A stretch of 37,295 bases of DNA from Candidatus Methanoperedens sp. (GTDB lineage: Archaea > Halobacteriota > Methanosarcinia > Methanosarcinales > Methanoperedenaceae): positions 1 to 37,295 of the forward strand of contig JAPMTX010000154.1 in assembly GCA_026552855.1 (NCBI GenBank), given 5' to 3'. The position numbers and the translations under genes were made by a program. Numbering within the stretch: position 1 is the first letter of the stretch; each line of letters starts with the position of its first letter. This document shows, in pieces, positions 1 through 8,190 of this stretch. Below the pieces are notes generated by a model. It worked only from the letters and a program-made list of their open reading frames with translations. It had not been told where the DNA came from and did not search any database.

Positions 1-2
1 AT

Positions 3-1457
3 CTCAATCTACTTAATCATTTTGTAGCAATGTGGGCATCTGATTCTGGAATAGTGACGTGGAAATGGTACTTAGAATATCTCTGGTCTTATGGACTTTA
101 TTATCCAATTTTTATCACCTTTGTTGGAGGCATAATCTTAATAGCGAAAAGAAGAGAAAAAGCTGGAGTTGTCCTTTTAAGCATATTCTTGGTTTATGGG
201 ACAGTGCTAATATCAAAAACGTACTATACTGATAGATTACTCCTTTCGATCGCTCCAACTGTTGCGGTTATTTCTGCATACTTCCTATCGAATATTTTAG
301 AACATCTGCAGAGCCGCAACTTTGTATTTAATAATCTTAAGATACATGGTAGGGCGATAGGGAGATTCATTATATTGGTAATTTTTGGTATATCCTTTCT
401 TAAGGTCGCTATTGGTAGCTTTTACCTTTCTCAGCCGACACCGCTACAGCAAACAGAGGTATGGATAGATGAAAATGTACCTGCTGGTTCGAGGATTTTT
501 TTTTCCGCAGGTTCCTTTCCTTTCTCTCCAAATAATCTGGAAAAAAATTACGATATAACATACTATTCTCCTGAAATGGCGCAATACCCTATAGATGTTT
601 TTTCTTTAAAATATGATTACATAATATACTATTGGGGTGGTAATCTACCGACTGAATTTAATCTGACACTTGCTCAGATGGATGCTAAAAAAACATTCGA
701 CTTTAAAATTCCTGATAATTTACCCCTCAAGCCCTTTGTAAAATTATCATCCCCCTGGTTTTCCGCAAGACTATCTTACTCCATTACATCAAGTATTATA
801 CCTTTAAATAACACTGTACAAAGTAACTATGCTTTCATAGATGGTGTATATTATGAGAATGGTATTTTAAGGGGAAACATATTGTATTTTAAATCCAATC
901 TCACTGATAAAAACAGATTCTTAGTTACAAGAGACCTGATAAGACCAGTAAGTGCGGATGTTAAAGAAGCTAAACACGACTTTAAACCATCTTTAAAACC
1001 GATAAAATTGATTTTTTCATTGGATATGAAAACTAAAAATTTCAGTTTAAAACCTGCGGATACAGGATTCAATCCGATAGGCATGGAAAGGGATCTGGTT
1101 GAATTCATTAATAGAGAATTCAACCTCGTGCAAGACCATGAGACAAGTTTTGAACAATCAAACGAAGATTTAGTCTCTTACGCTGGTGTGCCACAGCCTT
1201 CAGGAAGGAATGATTTTCTTATTACAGTTAGAAATGTATCCAAACCAATCGAAAAAGTACAAATAATCAACAGGAATAGAGATCAAACATGGGTAGGTCC
1301 CCATGATGGCATACATCCGACAGTCCTCTACAAACAAGACCTTAACTCTAGATCTGTATCGATCTATATTGAGCCTGTTGAAGGGGTTCAAGACGCCATA
1401 TTAGAAGTTTACCTTTTCTATACAGATAGCACAGTTGACATAATAGGTAACAGGTAA
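3..1457 (+). CDS. C-terminal part of a membrane glycosyltransferase-like protein (5' end outside the window)
   Basis: The frame is open from base 3 with no stop before the first internal ATG at 30, so the gene enters from the left and lacks its N-terminus. The visible part starts with about four hydrophobic segments (roughly residues 15-130 counted from the ATG at 30). These are followed by a long, probably extracytoplasmic, C-terminal region that begins with a WIDENVPAGS motif and a YDYII motif. That arrangement is typical of GT-C fold glycosyltransferases of the ArnT/PMT (GT39) kind, which move sugars from polyprenyl carriers outside the membrane. The final 150 residues resemble a beta-rich module I cannot name. 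The dTDP-rhamnose genes that follow fit a role in surface glycosylation. The specific activity is unknown because the catalytic N-terminus is missing. Confidence 0.55.
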   Translation, partial: LNLLNHFVAMWASDSGIVTWKWYLEYLWSYGLYYPIFITFVGGIILIAKRREKAGVVLLSIFLVYGTVLISKTYYTDRLLLSIAPTVAVISAYFLSNILEHLQSRNFVFNNLKIHGRAIGRFIILVIFGISFLKVAIGSFYLSQPTPLQQTEVWIDENVPAGSRIFFSAGSFPFSPNNLEKNYDITYYSPEMAQYPIDVFSLKYDYIIYYWGGNLPTEFNLTLAQMDAKKTFDFKIPDNLPLKPFVKLSSPWFSARLSYSITSSIIPLNNTVQSNYAFIDGVYYENGILRGNILYFKSNLTDKNRFLVTRDLIRPVSADVKEAKHDFKPSLKPIKLIFSLDMKTKNFSLKPADTGFNPIGMERDLVEFINREFNLVQDHETSFEQSNEDLVSYAGVPQPSGRNDFLITVRNVSKPIEKVQIINRNRDQTWVGPHDGIHPTVLYKQDLNSRSVSIYIEPVEGVQDAILEVYLFYTDSTVDIIGNR

Positions 1458-1521
1458 AATAGTGATGCACTACAGGAGGACTTGCTGCAGGTATATACAG
1501 CGCATTAATCAGGTATCCTTA

Positions 1522-1530
1522 TTATAAATA
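1522..1530 (+). promoter_or_regulatory. TATA box for the rfb operon
   Basis: TTATAAATA lies in an AT-rich stretch about 25 bases before the rfbA start codons (GTG 1547, ATG 1550). No convincing Shine-Dalgarno sequence lies between, which fits a leaderless or nearly leaderless archaeal transcript. Confidence 0.5.
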
Positions 1531-1549
1531 AGAGCATCAACAGAATGTG

Positions 1550-2623
1550 ATGGTCAACCTGAAAGCCCTCATCCTGAGCGGAGGCAAAGGCACAAGACTG
1601 CGACCCCTGACCTTCACAACAGCAAAGCAGCTCATCCCCGTAGCTAACAAACCCATACTCGGCTATGTCCTTGACCACATCTCCAGGGCAGGGATAACAG
1701 ATACGGGGATAATAATCGCACCTGAGACCGGCGAATACGTTAAGGAATATGTGAAGGAAGGCACGGCATGGGGAATAAATGTCACATATATGCCCCAGGA
1801 GCCCCTGGGTCTTGCTCATGCTGTAAAAACCGCAAGGGATTTCCTGGGAGAGGACTCTTTTGTGATGTGCCTGGGGGATAACCTGCTGGGTGAGGGGATA
1901 AATAAGCTTGTGGATAAGTTCAACAGGGAAAAACTGGACGCGCTGATCCTGCTTAAAGAGGTTGAGAACCCGACCACCTTTGGAGTGGCTGTTCTGGATG
2001 GAAAAGGAAATGTTGTAAAGCTCATAGAAAAACCAAAAGAGCCTCCCAGCAATTTAGCATTAGTCGGGGTTTACATATTCTCGCCGCGGATCCATGAAGC
2101 CATAGAAAAAATAAAACCATCCTGGCGCAACGAGCTTGAGATCACAGACGCGATACAGGAACTGATCAACATGGGCTGCAGGGTCAGAAACGAGATTCTC
2201 AATTCCTGGTGGCTTGATACCGGAAAAAAGGACGACATTCTCACAGCGAACAGCATAATCCTGGATGAGTACCTTAAAAATGAAATGTACGGGAGCCTGG
2301 ATAATAAAAGCAAGGTTACGGGCAGGGTAAAAATTGATAAGGGTTCTGTAGTTACGAACAGCATTATCCGCGGTCCTGTAGCGATAGGCAGGAACGTCAG
2401 CATCGAGAACTCCTTCATAGGACCGTATACCAGTATAGGGGATAACACCAGTATCGTTGATTCGTCCATCGAGCACTGCGTTATCCTCAGTAACGTTTCG
2501 GTCAATGGAATAGAGAGGCTGGAAGACAGTCTGCTCGGTAAAGATGTAAATGTCTCAAAGAACCATACAGGCAGGAAAGCACTGAGGTTGATGATAGGTG
2601 ATTATTCGGAGATAGAAGCATGA
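1550..2623 (+). CDS. rfbA: Glucose-1-phosphate thymidylyltransferase, long form
   Basis: This enzyme makes dTDP-glucose from dTTP and glucose 1-phosphate, the first step of dTDP-rhamnose synthesis in the cytoplasm. The nucleotidyltransferase signature GGKGTRLRP lies near residues 10-20 and is followed by KQLIPVANKP. The last 110 residues form hexapeptide-like repeats (left-handed beta-helix). The length of about 357 residues matches the long RmlA form rather than the short form of about 290. A GTG at 1547 and an ATG at 1550 are both possible starts; the ATG is chosen. The stop overlaps the next start as ATGA, showing tight coupling with rfbC. The other rfb genes follow directly, so the assignment is firm, although close homologues use other sugar phosphates. 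Confidence 0.9.
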   Translation: MVNLKALILSGGKGTRLRPLTFTTAKQLIPVANKPILGYVLDHISRAGITDTGIIIAPETGEYVKEYVKEGTAWGINVTYMPQEPLGLAHAVKTARDFLGEDSFVMCLGDNLLGEGINKLVDKFNREKLDALILLKEVENPTTFGVAVLDGKGNVVKLIEKPKEPPSNLALVGVYIFSPRIHEAIEKIKPSWRNELEITDAIQELINMGCRVRNEILNSWWLDTGKKDDILTANSIILDEYLKNEMYGSLDNKSKVTGRVKIDKGSVVTNSIIRGPVAIGRNVSIENSFIGPYTSIGDNTSIVDSSIEHCVILSNVSVNGIERLEDSLLGKDVNVSKNHTGRKALRLMIGDYSEIEA

Positions 2624-3099
2624 GTAATTTCAAGTCCGGAGAGATTGAAGGGATTATCATAAAAGATCTGGTAAGATACGACGATAGCAGGGGCTGGCTA
2701 ATTGAACTGTTCCGGAGAGATACGATAGGCGAAAACATCTTCCCTGAAATGTCTTACATATCCCTCACATATCCTGGGGTTACCAGAGGACCTCATGAGC
2801 ATATGGAACAGACGGATTATCTATGTTTTGCAGGTCCTTCAACCTTCAGGCTGCTGCTCTGGGATAACAGGAGAGAATCAACAACGCACAACAACAAGAT
2901 GAGCCTGGAAGCAGGCGAGAACAATCCCAGGACAGTAATAATCCCGCCCGGAGTTGTGCACGCTTATAAAAACATCGGCGGCAAGCCCGGTCTTGTGGTA
3001 AATCTCCCAGATAGACTTTATGCTGGCTGGGGAAAGAAAGAGAAAGTGGATGAGATACAGCACGAAGGCGACCCCGAGAGCCCTTTCAAGGTGGATTGA
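2620..3099 (+). CDS. rfbC: dTDP-4-dehydrorhamnose 3,5-epimerase family protein
   Basis: A cupin-fold sugar-nucleotide epimerase expected to turn dTDP-4-keto-6-deoxyglucose into dTDP-4-keto-rhamnose. The N-terminal DSRGWLIELFR and the central RGPHEHMEQTDY carry the family's metal/catalytic-region histidines, and IPPGVVHAYKN matches the second cupin motif. At 159 residues it is somewhat shorter than classical RmlC (about 180), and the usual HGF-type motif is replaced by HAYKN. An isomerase of the FdtA/WxcM type is therefore a possible alternative. It overlaps rfbA by 4 bases and ends 3 bases before rfbB. Operon position favours the rhamnose role. Confidence 0.8.
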   Translation: MSNFKSGEIEGIIIKDLVRYDDSRGWLIELFRRDTIGENIFPEMSYISLTYPGVTRGPHEHMEQTDYLCFAGPSTFRLLLWDNRRESTTHNNKMSLEAGENNPRTVIIPPGVVHAYKNIGGKPGLVVNLPDRLYAGWGKKEKVDEIQHEGDPESPFKVD

Positions 3100-3102
3100 G
3101 CT

Positions 3103-4095
3103 ATGAGGATCCTTGTGACGGGGGGATGCGGTTTCATAGGTTCGAACTTCGTTCGCTATATACTGCAAAATACAGATTATGAAATAATAAACCTTGATGC
3201 ACTGGCATATTCAGGTAACCCCGGTAACCTGAGGGATCTGGAGAAAAACAAGCGATACAGGTTTGTCCAGGGCAGGATAGAGGATAAAGAACTTGTATCA
3301 GGACTGCTCGCTGATGTGGATTATCTGGTCAATTTCGCAGCAGAGAGCCATGTGGACAGGTCGATACTCGATCCGCGACCGTTCATAGTTACGAACATAG
3401 AGGGAACTGCGGCTCTACTTGAAGCGTGCAGGCAGAGAGGCATCAAGAAAATGGTGCATATCTCTACAGATGAGGTCTACGGCGAGCTCGGAGAAAGCGG
3501 TAAGTTCGTTGAGACCCTGCCCCTGCTTCCCAACTCACCTTACTCAGCCTCTAAAGCATGCGCAGATATGATGATAAGAGCATACCAGAGGACGTACGGC
3601 TTGCCGGTCACAACAGCAAGACCTTCGAACAACTACGGCTACTACCAGTATCCTGAGAAGTTCATCCCGCTTGCAATAACAAACCTGCTGGAAGACAGGC
3701 ATGTGCCGGTTTACGGCGAAGGTAAAAACGTCAGGGACTGGATTTTTGTCGAGGACTGCTGTGCCGGCATAGCTGCGATCCTTGACCGCGGAAAAGCCGG
3801 CGAGGTCTACAACGTGGGCGGGGAGAGCGAGAAGAGGAATATCGATATAGTCAGGATAATCCTGAGGCTGCTCGGAAAAGACGAGAGCTACATAGAGTTC
3901 GTAAAAGACAGACCCGGGCACGATTACAGGTACGCCCTTGACAACACCAGGATCAGGAACGGGCTTGGGTGGGCACCGAAGGTAAATTTAGAGGCAGGAC
4001 TGGCTAAGACCGTGGAGTGGTATAAGAACAATGTCTCCTGGTGGAAACCGCTGAAGGAGAGGCTTGCAAAAGAGAGCGGGGGGTTCTGGTCATAA
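3103..4095 (+). CDS. rfbB: dTDP-glucose 4,6-dehydratase
   Basis: An extended short-chain dehydrogenase that oxidises and dehydrates dTDP-glucose to dTDP-4-keto-6-deoxyglucose. The NAD-binding GGCGFIGSNF motif is at residues 7-16. STDEVYGEL carries the Thr-Asp-Glu catalytic trio, and YSASKACAD supplies the Tyr and Lys. The length of 330 residues is normal. The start follows rfbC by 3 bases. The 3' end overlaps the longest possible rfbD frame, and the TAA stop is part of an unusual junction described under rfbD. Confidence 0.92.
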   Translation: MRILVTGGCGFIGSNFVRYILQNTDYEIINLDALAYSGNPGNLRDLEKNKRYRFVQGRIEDKELVSGLLADVDYLVNFAAESHVDRSILDPRPFIVTNIEGTAALLEACRQRGIKKMVHISTDEVYGELGESGKFVETLPLLPNSPYSASKACADMMIRAYQRTYGLPVTTARPSNNYGYYQYPEKFIPLAITNLLEDRHVPVYGEGKNVRDWIFVEDCCAGIAAILDRGKAGEVYNVGGESEKRNIDIVRIILRLLGKDESYIEFVKDRPGHDYRYALDNTRIRNGLGWAPKVNLEAGLAKTVEWYKNNVSWWKPLKERLAKESGGFWS

Positions 4096-4958
4096 AGATA
4101 GCCATAATCGGGGCGAACGGACAGCTTGGTTCTGATCTTGTAAGAGCGTTCAAAGACACCGGGCATGAAATAATCCCGCTTACGCATACTGATATTGATG
4201 TTACGGATCTTAAATCGTCCCGCGAAGTCTTAAAAAAACTGGCGCCTGAAGCTGTGCTCAACTGCGCTGCTTACGTAAGGGTGGACGATGCTGAGGATTT
4301 CGCCCAGATGGCTTTTGCGATAAATGCGCTGGGTGCAAGGAACGTGGCGCTCGTCAGCAGCGAGCTTAGCTCGGTCCTGGTGTACATAAGTACTGATTAT
4401 GTTTTCGACGGCAGGAAAAAGCAGCCTTATACAGAGGATGATGTTCCAAACCCATTGAACGCGTACGGGAACAGCAAGCTTGCGGGGGAATATTTCGTAA
4501 GGAACACCCTGGAAAAGCATTATATCATCCGTTCCTCAAGCCTCTTCGGAGCCGCGGGAGCGAGCGGCAAAGGGGGGAACTTTATCGAGACCATGATAAA
4601 GAAAGCACAAAGCCAGGAGGAGATCAGCGTCGTGGACGACATGATAATGTCCCCGACATATACAAAAGATGCAGCAGATATGATAAAAAACCTACTTGCA
4701 AAAGAGCTGCCTTTCGGCATTTATCATGTATCCAACAGCGGCAGGTGCTCTTGGTACGAGTTCGCAAGGGAAATCTTCAGTATCACGGGAATGGATGCTA
4801 ACCTGTCTCCCGCAAAGACCGCCGCCCTGAAGTCCAGAGCAAAAAGACCCATGTTCTCACCCCTTGTGAGCATCAGGTTCAAGAAATACGGTCTTGAGAT
4901 GAAGAGCTGGGAAGACGCTTTGAGGAACTACCTTACGGAAAAAGGATACCTGAAGTGA
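4041..4958 (+). CDS. rfbD: dTDP-4-dehydrorhamnose reductase
   Basis: The NADPH-dependent last step of dTDP-L-rhamnose synthesis. Family motifs are GANGQLGSDL near the N-terminus, STDYVFDG in the middle and YGNSKLAGE with the catalytic Tyr and Lys. The start is uncertain. The only canonical in-frame start upstream of the Rossmann motif is GTG 4041, which would add about 17 residues and overlap rfbB by 55 bases. The family's usual start aligns with codon 4092, which here is ATA. A G-rich, Shine-Dalgarno-like stretch sits at 4078-4085, just before that codon. One G at 4094 would restore an ATGA overlap like the one at the rfbA/rfbC junction. Confidence 0.88.
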   Translation: METAEGEACKRERGVLVIKIAIIGANGQLGSDLVRAFKDTGHEIIPLTHTDIDVTDLKSSREVLKKLAPEAVLNCAAYVRVDDAEDFAQMAFAINALGARNVALVSSELSSVLVYISTDYVFDGRKKQPYTEDDVPNPLNAYGNSKLAGEYFVRNTLEKHYIIRSSSLFGAAGASGKGGNFIETMIKKAQSQEEISVVDDMIMSPTYTKDAADMIKNLLAKELPFGIYHVSNSGRCSWYEFAREIFSITGMDANLSPAKTAALKSRAKRPMFSPLVSIRFKKYGLEMKSWEDALRNYLTEKGYLK

Positions 4959-4966
4959 ACACTTAA

Positions 4967-5608
4967 ATGAAAGATTTTATCATAATCGGTCACAAGGCTG
5001 TAACTGCGCCCTTCTCGCTCAACGACCTGCCGGGTGCGGCAGGCAGGATGGACATCCTGTGCAGGTGCGTCAACGCCGCGCTATTTCTCTCGCACGGCAT
5101 GAGGAGGGATGTGCGTGTGTACCTTGTGCTGAAAGGTGAGCCTGCGCCGCCGAAGCTCGTACGCTTTGAAGGGAACGAGGTAAGGTACTTAAGCCCTGAT
5201 GAACGAAGTGCAGCCTCGCTTATAAGAAAAGCGCTGGAGAAGAGCGCGCAGGAGTTCTGGGTTGAATCAACGCCAGGGGTGAGCATCAGGAAAGGGGATT
5301 TTGGCGATGTTTTGAGCGAATTGAATAAGAGGGTAATCTATCTGCGCGAGGACGGGGAGGATATTAGAGGAAAGGAATTCGAAGACCCGCTGTTCGTGCT
5401 GGGCGACCATCTGGGCATGACTGAGGAAGAGGAGAAATTGATTGAGACGTATGAGCATGAGATCGCAGGCGTGGGTCCGCTCTCTCTGCATGCCGATCAT
5501 TGCGTTGTTTTATTGCATAATGAGATGGATAGGAAAGAGTATTTAAAACGCAGCACGTATTCAGAGCCAGATGACAATTCTGGATATCGCACGCAAGCTC
5601 CTGCATGA
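4967..5608 (+). CDS. trmY: tRNA (pseudouridine(54)-N1)-methyltransferase
   Basis: A SPOUT-class methyltransferase that uses SAM to convert pseudouridine 54 in the archaeal T-loop to N1-methylpseudouridine. The protein opens with MKDFIIIGHKAVTAPF and contains the family's GAAGRMDILCRCVN segment and a C-terminal SLHADHCVVLLHNEMD segment. The last 20 or so residues form a non-conserved tail that runs 38 bases into pus10. It starts 8 bases after rfbD and lies directly before pus10, the enzyme that makes its substrate, which strongly supports the call. Confidence 0.88.
   Translation: MKDFIIIGHKAVTAPFSLNDLPGAAGRMDILCRCVNAALFLSHGMRRDVRVYLVLKGEPAPPKLVRFEGNEVRYLSPDERSAASLIRKALEKSAQEFWVESTPGVSIRKGDFGDVLSELNKRVIYLREDGEDIRGKEFEDPLFVLGDHLGMTEEEEKLIETYEHEIAGVGPLSLHADHCVVLLHNEMDRKEYLKRSTYSEPDDNSGYRTQAPA
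5540..5548 (+). promoter_or_regulatory. Internal TATA box in front of pus10
   Basis: TATTTAAAA preceded by purine-rich GAAAGAG (a BRE-like element) lies inside the 3' end of trmY, centred about 27 bases before the pus10 ATG. This spacing predicts leaderless transcription from the pus10 start. Confidence 0.4.
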
Positions 5609-6806
5609 GGGCACTATCTGCGACCATTGCCTCGGAAGACAGTTCGCAAAGCTCTCCACAGGGCTATCCAATGACCAGCGCGGAAAAGCCTTAAGGACCG
5701 TGCTTTCGATGCAGGCGAGCGCAGATAAAGACAGCGAACTGCTTGAAGAGCTTAAGAAGACAGGAGAGGGGAAATGCTGGGTATGCAACAATCTCTTTGA
5801 GAACCTTGATCCCTGGGTTGAGAAAGCAGTTCTTGCGCTCTCGGATTATGAGTATGACAACTTCCTTGTTGGAACAAAAGTAACGGGTCTCCTAGCTGAG
5901 AACGAGGAAATCGTATGGGAGGAGAGCGGAACGATGTTTGCCGAGCCTTTAAAGACCGAGCTTAACCGCGAAGTGGGAAAAAGGATCGAGAAGCTTACAG
6001 GGAAGAGGGCGAACCTTAAAAAACCCCAGGTAGTGGTGCTGCTCGACCTTGAGAACAACAGGGTTGAGCTTGAGGTGAACTCGCTATATATATACGGCAG
6101 GTACAGGAAGCTTGTCCGCGGGATACCGCAGACACGGTGGCCGTGCAGGGAATGCGGGGGCAAGGGATGCGAGCGCTGCGGCGGCACAGGCAGGATGTAC
6201 CAGGAATCGGTGGATGAGCTCATAAGACCGCACGTTATGGCAGCAACACTGAGCGAGGATACAGCCTTCCACGGCGCGGGGCGGGAGGACATCGATGCGC
6301 TGATGCTGGGGGAAGGTCGTCCCTTCGTGGTCGAGGCGAAAAAGCCGCACAGGAGACATATCGATCTAAATGCGCTTGAGGCTGAGATCAACATAGGATC
6401 TGACGGCAAGATCGAGGTCAGGGGGCTTAAATTCGTTGAAAGCGAGACAGTTCCGCAGCTCAAGTCAATGAAAGCCGATAAGATATACCGTGCCAGGATA
6501 GAACACGATACAACGGAGGAAAAACTTAAATCATCCATTAACATAATAAGCGGAGCTTTCATAAAACAGAAAACTCCCACAAGAGTGCTTCACCGGCGCG
6601 CCGACCTGGAAAGGACACGAAAGGTTCACTCAATCGAGCTTGAATCGTTTGATAGGAACACAGCAATCCTAATAATCCACTGCGAAGGAGGGCTTTATGT
6701 CAAGGAACTGGTCTCCGGCGACGGGGGGCGCACTGTACCCAGCATTGCGTCGCTGACAGAAAGTGAGGCAAAGGTTATAGAACTTGAAGTAATAAAAGTA
6801 GGATAA
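5571..6806 (+). CDS. pus10: tRNA pseudouridine(54/55) synthase
   Basis: Makes pseudouridine at tRNA positions 54 and 55 in archaea. The N-terminal zinc-type region has CDHC (17-20) and CWVC (69-72), followed by a THUMP-like part. A CRECGGKGCERC cluster lies at 192-203. The catalytic aspartate lies in the REDIDALMLG stretch near residues 238-247, and the synthase fold continues to the end. The length of 411 residues is typical. The start overlaps trmY by 38 bases, and its own TATA box sits in trmY. Product use by TrmY makes the two adjacent genes a substrate-to-modifier pair. Confidence 0.92.
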   Translation: MTILDIARKLLHEGTICDHCLGRQFAKLSTGLSNDQRGKALRTVLSMQASADKDSELLEELKKTGEGKCWVCNNLFENLDPWVEKAVLALSDYEYDNFLVGTKVTGLLAENEEIVWEESGTMFAEPLKTELNREVGKRIEKLTGKRANLKKPQVVVLLDLENNRVELEVNSLYIYGRYRKLVRGIPQTRWPCRECGGKGCERCGGTGRMYQESVDELIRPHVMAATLSEDTAFHGAGREDIDALMLGEGRPFVVEAKKPHRRHIDLNALEAEINIGSDGKIEVRGLKFVESETVPQLKSMKADKIYRARIEHDTTEEKLKSSINIISGAFIKQKTPTRVLHRRADLERTRKVHSIELESFDRNTAILIIHCEGGLYVKELVSGDGGRTVPSIASLTESEAKVIELEVIKVG

Positions 6807-6833
6807 ATATTATTTATAATTCGGAGGAATATC

Positions 6834-7124
6834 ATGGCAAAGACCCACGGAACAAGAAGGAAATCGAGGTATAAACTCAAAAAAACAGTAAGAGAGAAAG
6901 GATTATCTCCGATAAGCCGGGCGATACAGGAGTTCGTTGAAGGGGATATTGTGAACATCGACCTTGACCCGGGAATACAGAACGGGATGCCGCATCCCAA
7001 ATTCCAGGGCAGGACAGGGAAAGTTATAGGGCAGCGCGGCAGAGCCTATATCGTCGAGGTGCGCGACGGCGGTCTCATGAAAGAGGTAATCGTACTTCCT
7101 GAACACCTGACCTCGCAGGAATAA
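6834..7124 (+). CDS. rpl21e: 50S ribosomal protein L21e
   Basis: A 96-residue basic protein of the large ribosomal subunit found in archaea and eukaryotes. The sequence begins [15 protein letters not shown] and contains [13 protein letters not shown], both characteristic of L21e. A strong Shine-Dalgarno GGAGG at 6823-6827 lies 6 bases before the ATG. The order pus10, rpl21e, rpoF, DUF655, ksgA is a conserved archaeal arrangement as I recall it. Confidence 0.95.
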   Translation: MAKTHGTRRKSRYKLKKTVREKGLSPISRAIQEFVEGDIVNIDLDPGIQNGMPHPKFQGRTGKVIGQRGRAYIVEVRDGGLMKEVIVLPEHLTSQE

Positions 7125-7158
7125 GAATGGAATAATCATGGAATAAACCGGTGGGACA

Positions 7159-7509
7159 ATGATAGTGAAACAGGTCATCCGCGAGGAGTTACTGACCCTT
7201 CCTGAGGTTAAAGAAATATTCAATAGTATAAAGAAGGACAGGGAAAAAGAGGAAAAGGAACTTGGCTATGAACTGAGAAAGGCTATAGCGCATGCCGAGA
7301 TTTTCTCCAAGCTTACTCCGGAAAAATCAAGAGAACTGGTGAACGAACTGATGAAGCTTGAGAAGATGAAACCAGAGATAGCCGCTCGTACAGCGGATAT
7401 CCTTCCGTTATCGAACGATGAGATAAGATCGATATATGCAAAAGAGCGGTACACACTGACCGAAAATGAGCTGAAACAGATACTGGAACTGGTAGAAAAG
7501 TCCATCTGA
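7159..7509 (+). CDS. rpoF: DNA-directed RNA polymerase subunit F (Rpo4)
   Basis: A 116-residue protein matching archaeal Rpo4/F, the RPB4 counterpart that pairs with Rpo7/E in the polymerase stalk. It has the alpha-helical HRDC-like make-up of the family, with segments such as FSKLTPEKSRELVNELMKLE and SNDEIRSIYAKERYTLT. A GGTGGGA stretch just upstream of the ATG may serve as ribosome binding site. It is placed between rpl21e and the DUF655 gene, its usual neighbours. Confidence 0.92.
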   Translation: MIVKQVIREELLTLPEVKEIFNSIKKDREKEEKELGYELRKAIAHAEIFSKLTPEKSRELVNELMKLEKMKPEIAARTADILPLSNDEIRSIYAKERYTLTENELKQILELVEKSI

Positions 7510-7526
7510 GATGCTCATTGTAAAAC

Positions 7527-7534
7527 TATATAAA
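7527..7534 (+). promoter_or_regulatory. TATA box for the DUF655-ksgA unit
   Basis: TATATAAA preceded by GTAAAAC lies in the 87-base gap after rpoF. Transcription would start near 7558 and give a leader of about 40 bases before the ATG at 7597. Confidence 0.45.
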
Positions 7535-7596
7535 CATCTATTCTAATTATATTAATAGTTTGAGCAAGGAGACATTAACAGAAAGAGTGGTATTTG

Positions 7597-8190
7597 ATGA
7601 TTACCTTCGGGAAAAAGGCGGAAAAAGAAGAGGTCGCATATATTCTGGACTACCTGCCCTACGGTAGACCTGATGACCCCCGCCCGATGTACCAAAAAAA
7701 ACCGCTTGTCCAGGGAGTCGGAGAGAAGTATTTTGTCCTCATGGAGATGATCCCGAAGGAGAATGTCGCTCCCAAGCCCGGGGACAGGGTGTACATTGGC
7801 GAAGGCGACAGACCGGTGATCGACCATGTCAAGAGGCGTATTACATATAATGAGCTTACCCACGGCGCGCAGATGGAACTCCCTATTGTTATCGAGAAAA
7901 TAATCCTATCGGATGAGAAGCGGTTTTTGTCCTTCTTTAATGAGGCGTACCCGATAACCACGCGCCTGCATATGCTTGAACTGTTGCCCGGGATAGGTAA
8001 GAAGCTGATGTGGGCGATAATAGACGAGAGGAAAAAGGGGAAATTCGAGAGCTTTAAGGACCTCACCAACCATGTGAAAGGACTTCATGCGCCGGAAAAA
8101 CTTATCGCGAACAGGATACTGGAAGAGCTAAAGGACGAGAGCATAAAGTACCGTATTTTCACAACCCCGATGCCGCCGCCCAAAAAATGA
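7597..8190 (+). CDS. DUF655 RNA-binding-type protein
   Basis: A conserved archaeal protein of about 197 residues. The N-terminal half carries YILDYLPYGRP and a KPGDRVYIGEG stretch that fits an OB-like fold. The C-terminal half has LELLPGIGKKLMWAIIDERK, a helix-hairpin-helix motif for nucleic-acid binding. A TTG at 7594 directly precedes the ATG; the ATG is preferred. The stop overlaps the ksgA start as ATGA. Its constant place beside rRNA and polymerase genes suggests a role in RNA or ribosome biology, but no reaction is established here. Confidence 0.85.
   Translation: MITFGKKAEKEEVAYILDYLPYGRPDDPRPMYQKKPLVQGVGEKYFVLMEMIPKENVAPKPGDRVYIGEGDRPVIDHVKRRITYNELTHGAQMELPIVIEKIILSDEKRFLSFFNEAYPITTRLHMLELLPGIGKKLMWAIIDERKKGKFESFKDLTNHVKGLHAPEKLIANRILEELKDESIKYRIFTTPMPPPKK

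Noticed and set aside
2060-2505. Two overlapping minus-strand frames opposite rfbA
   Set aside because: Both are antisense shadows of a well-recognised gene.
5846-6580. 244-codon minus-strand frame opposite pus10
   Set aside because: Serine/leucine-rich antisense shadow of a GC-rich coding gene, with no start signal.
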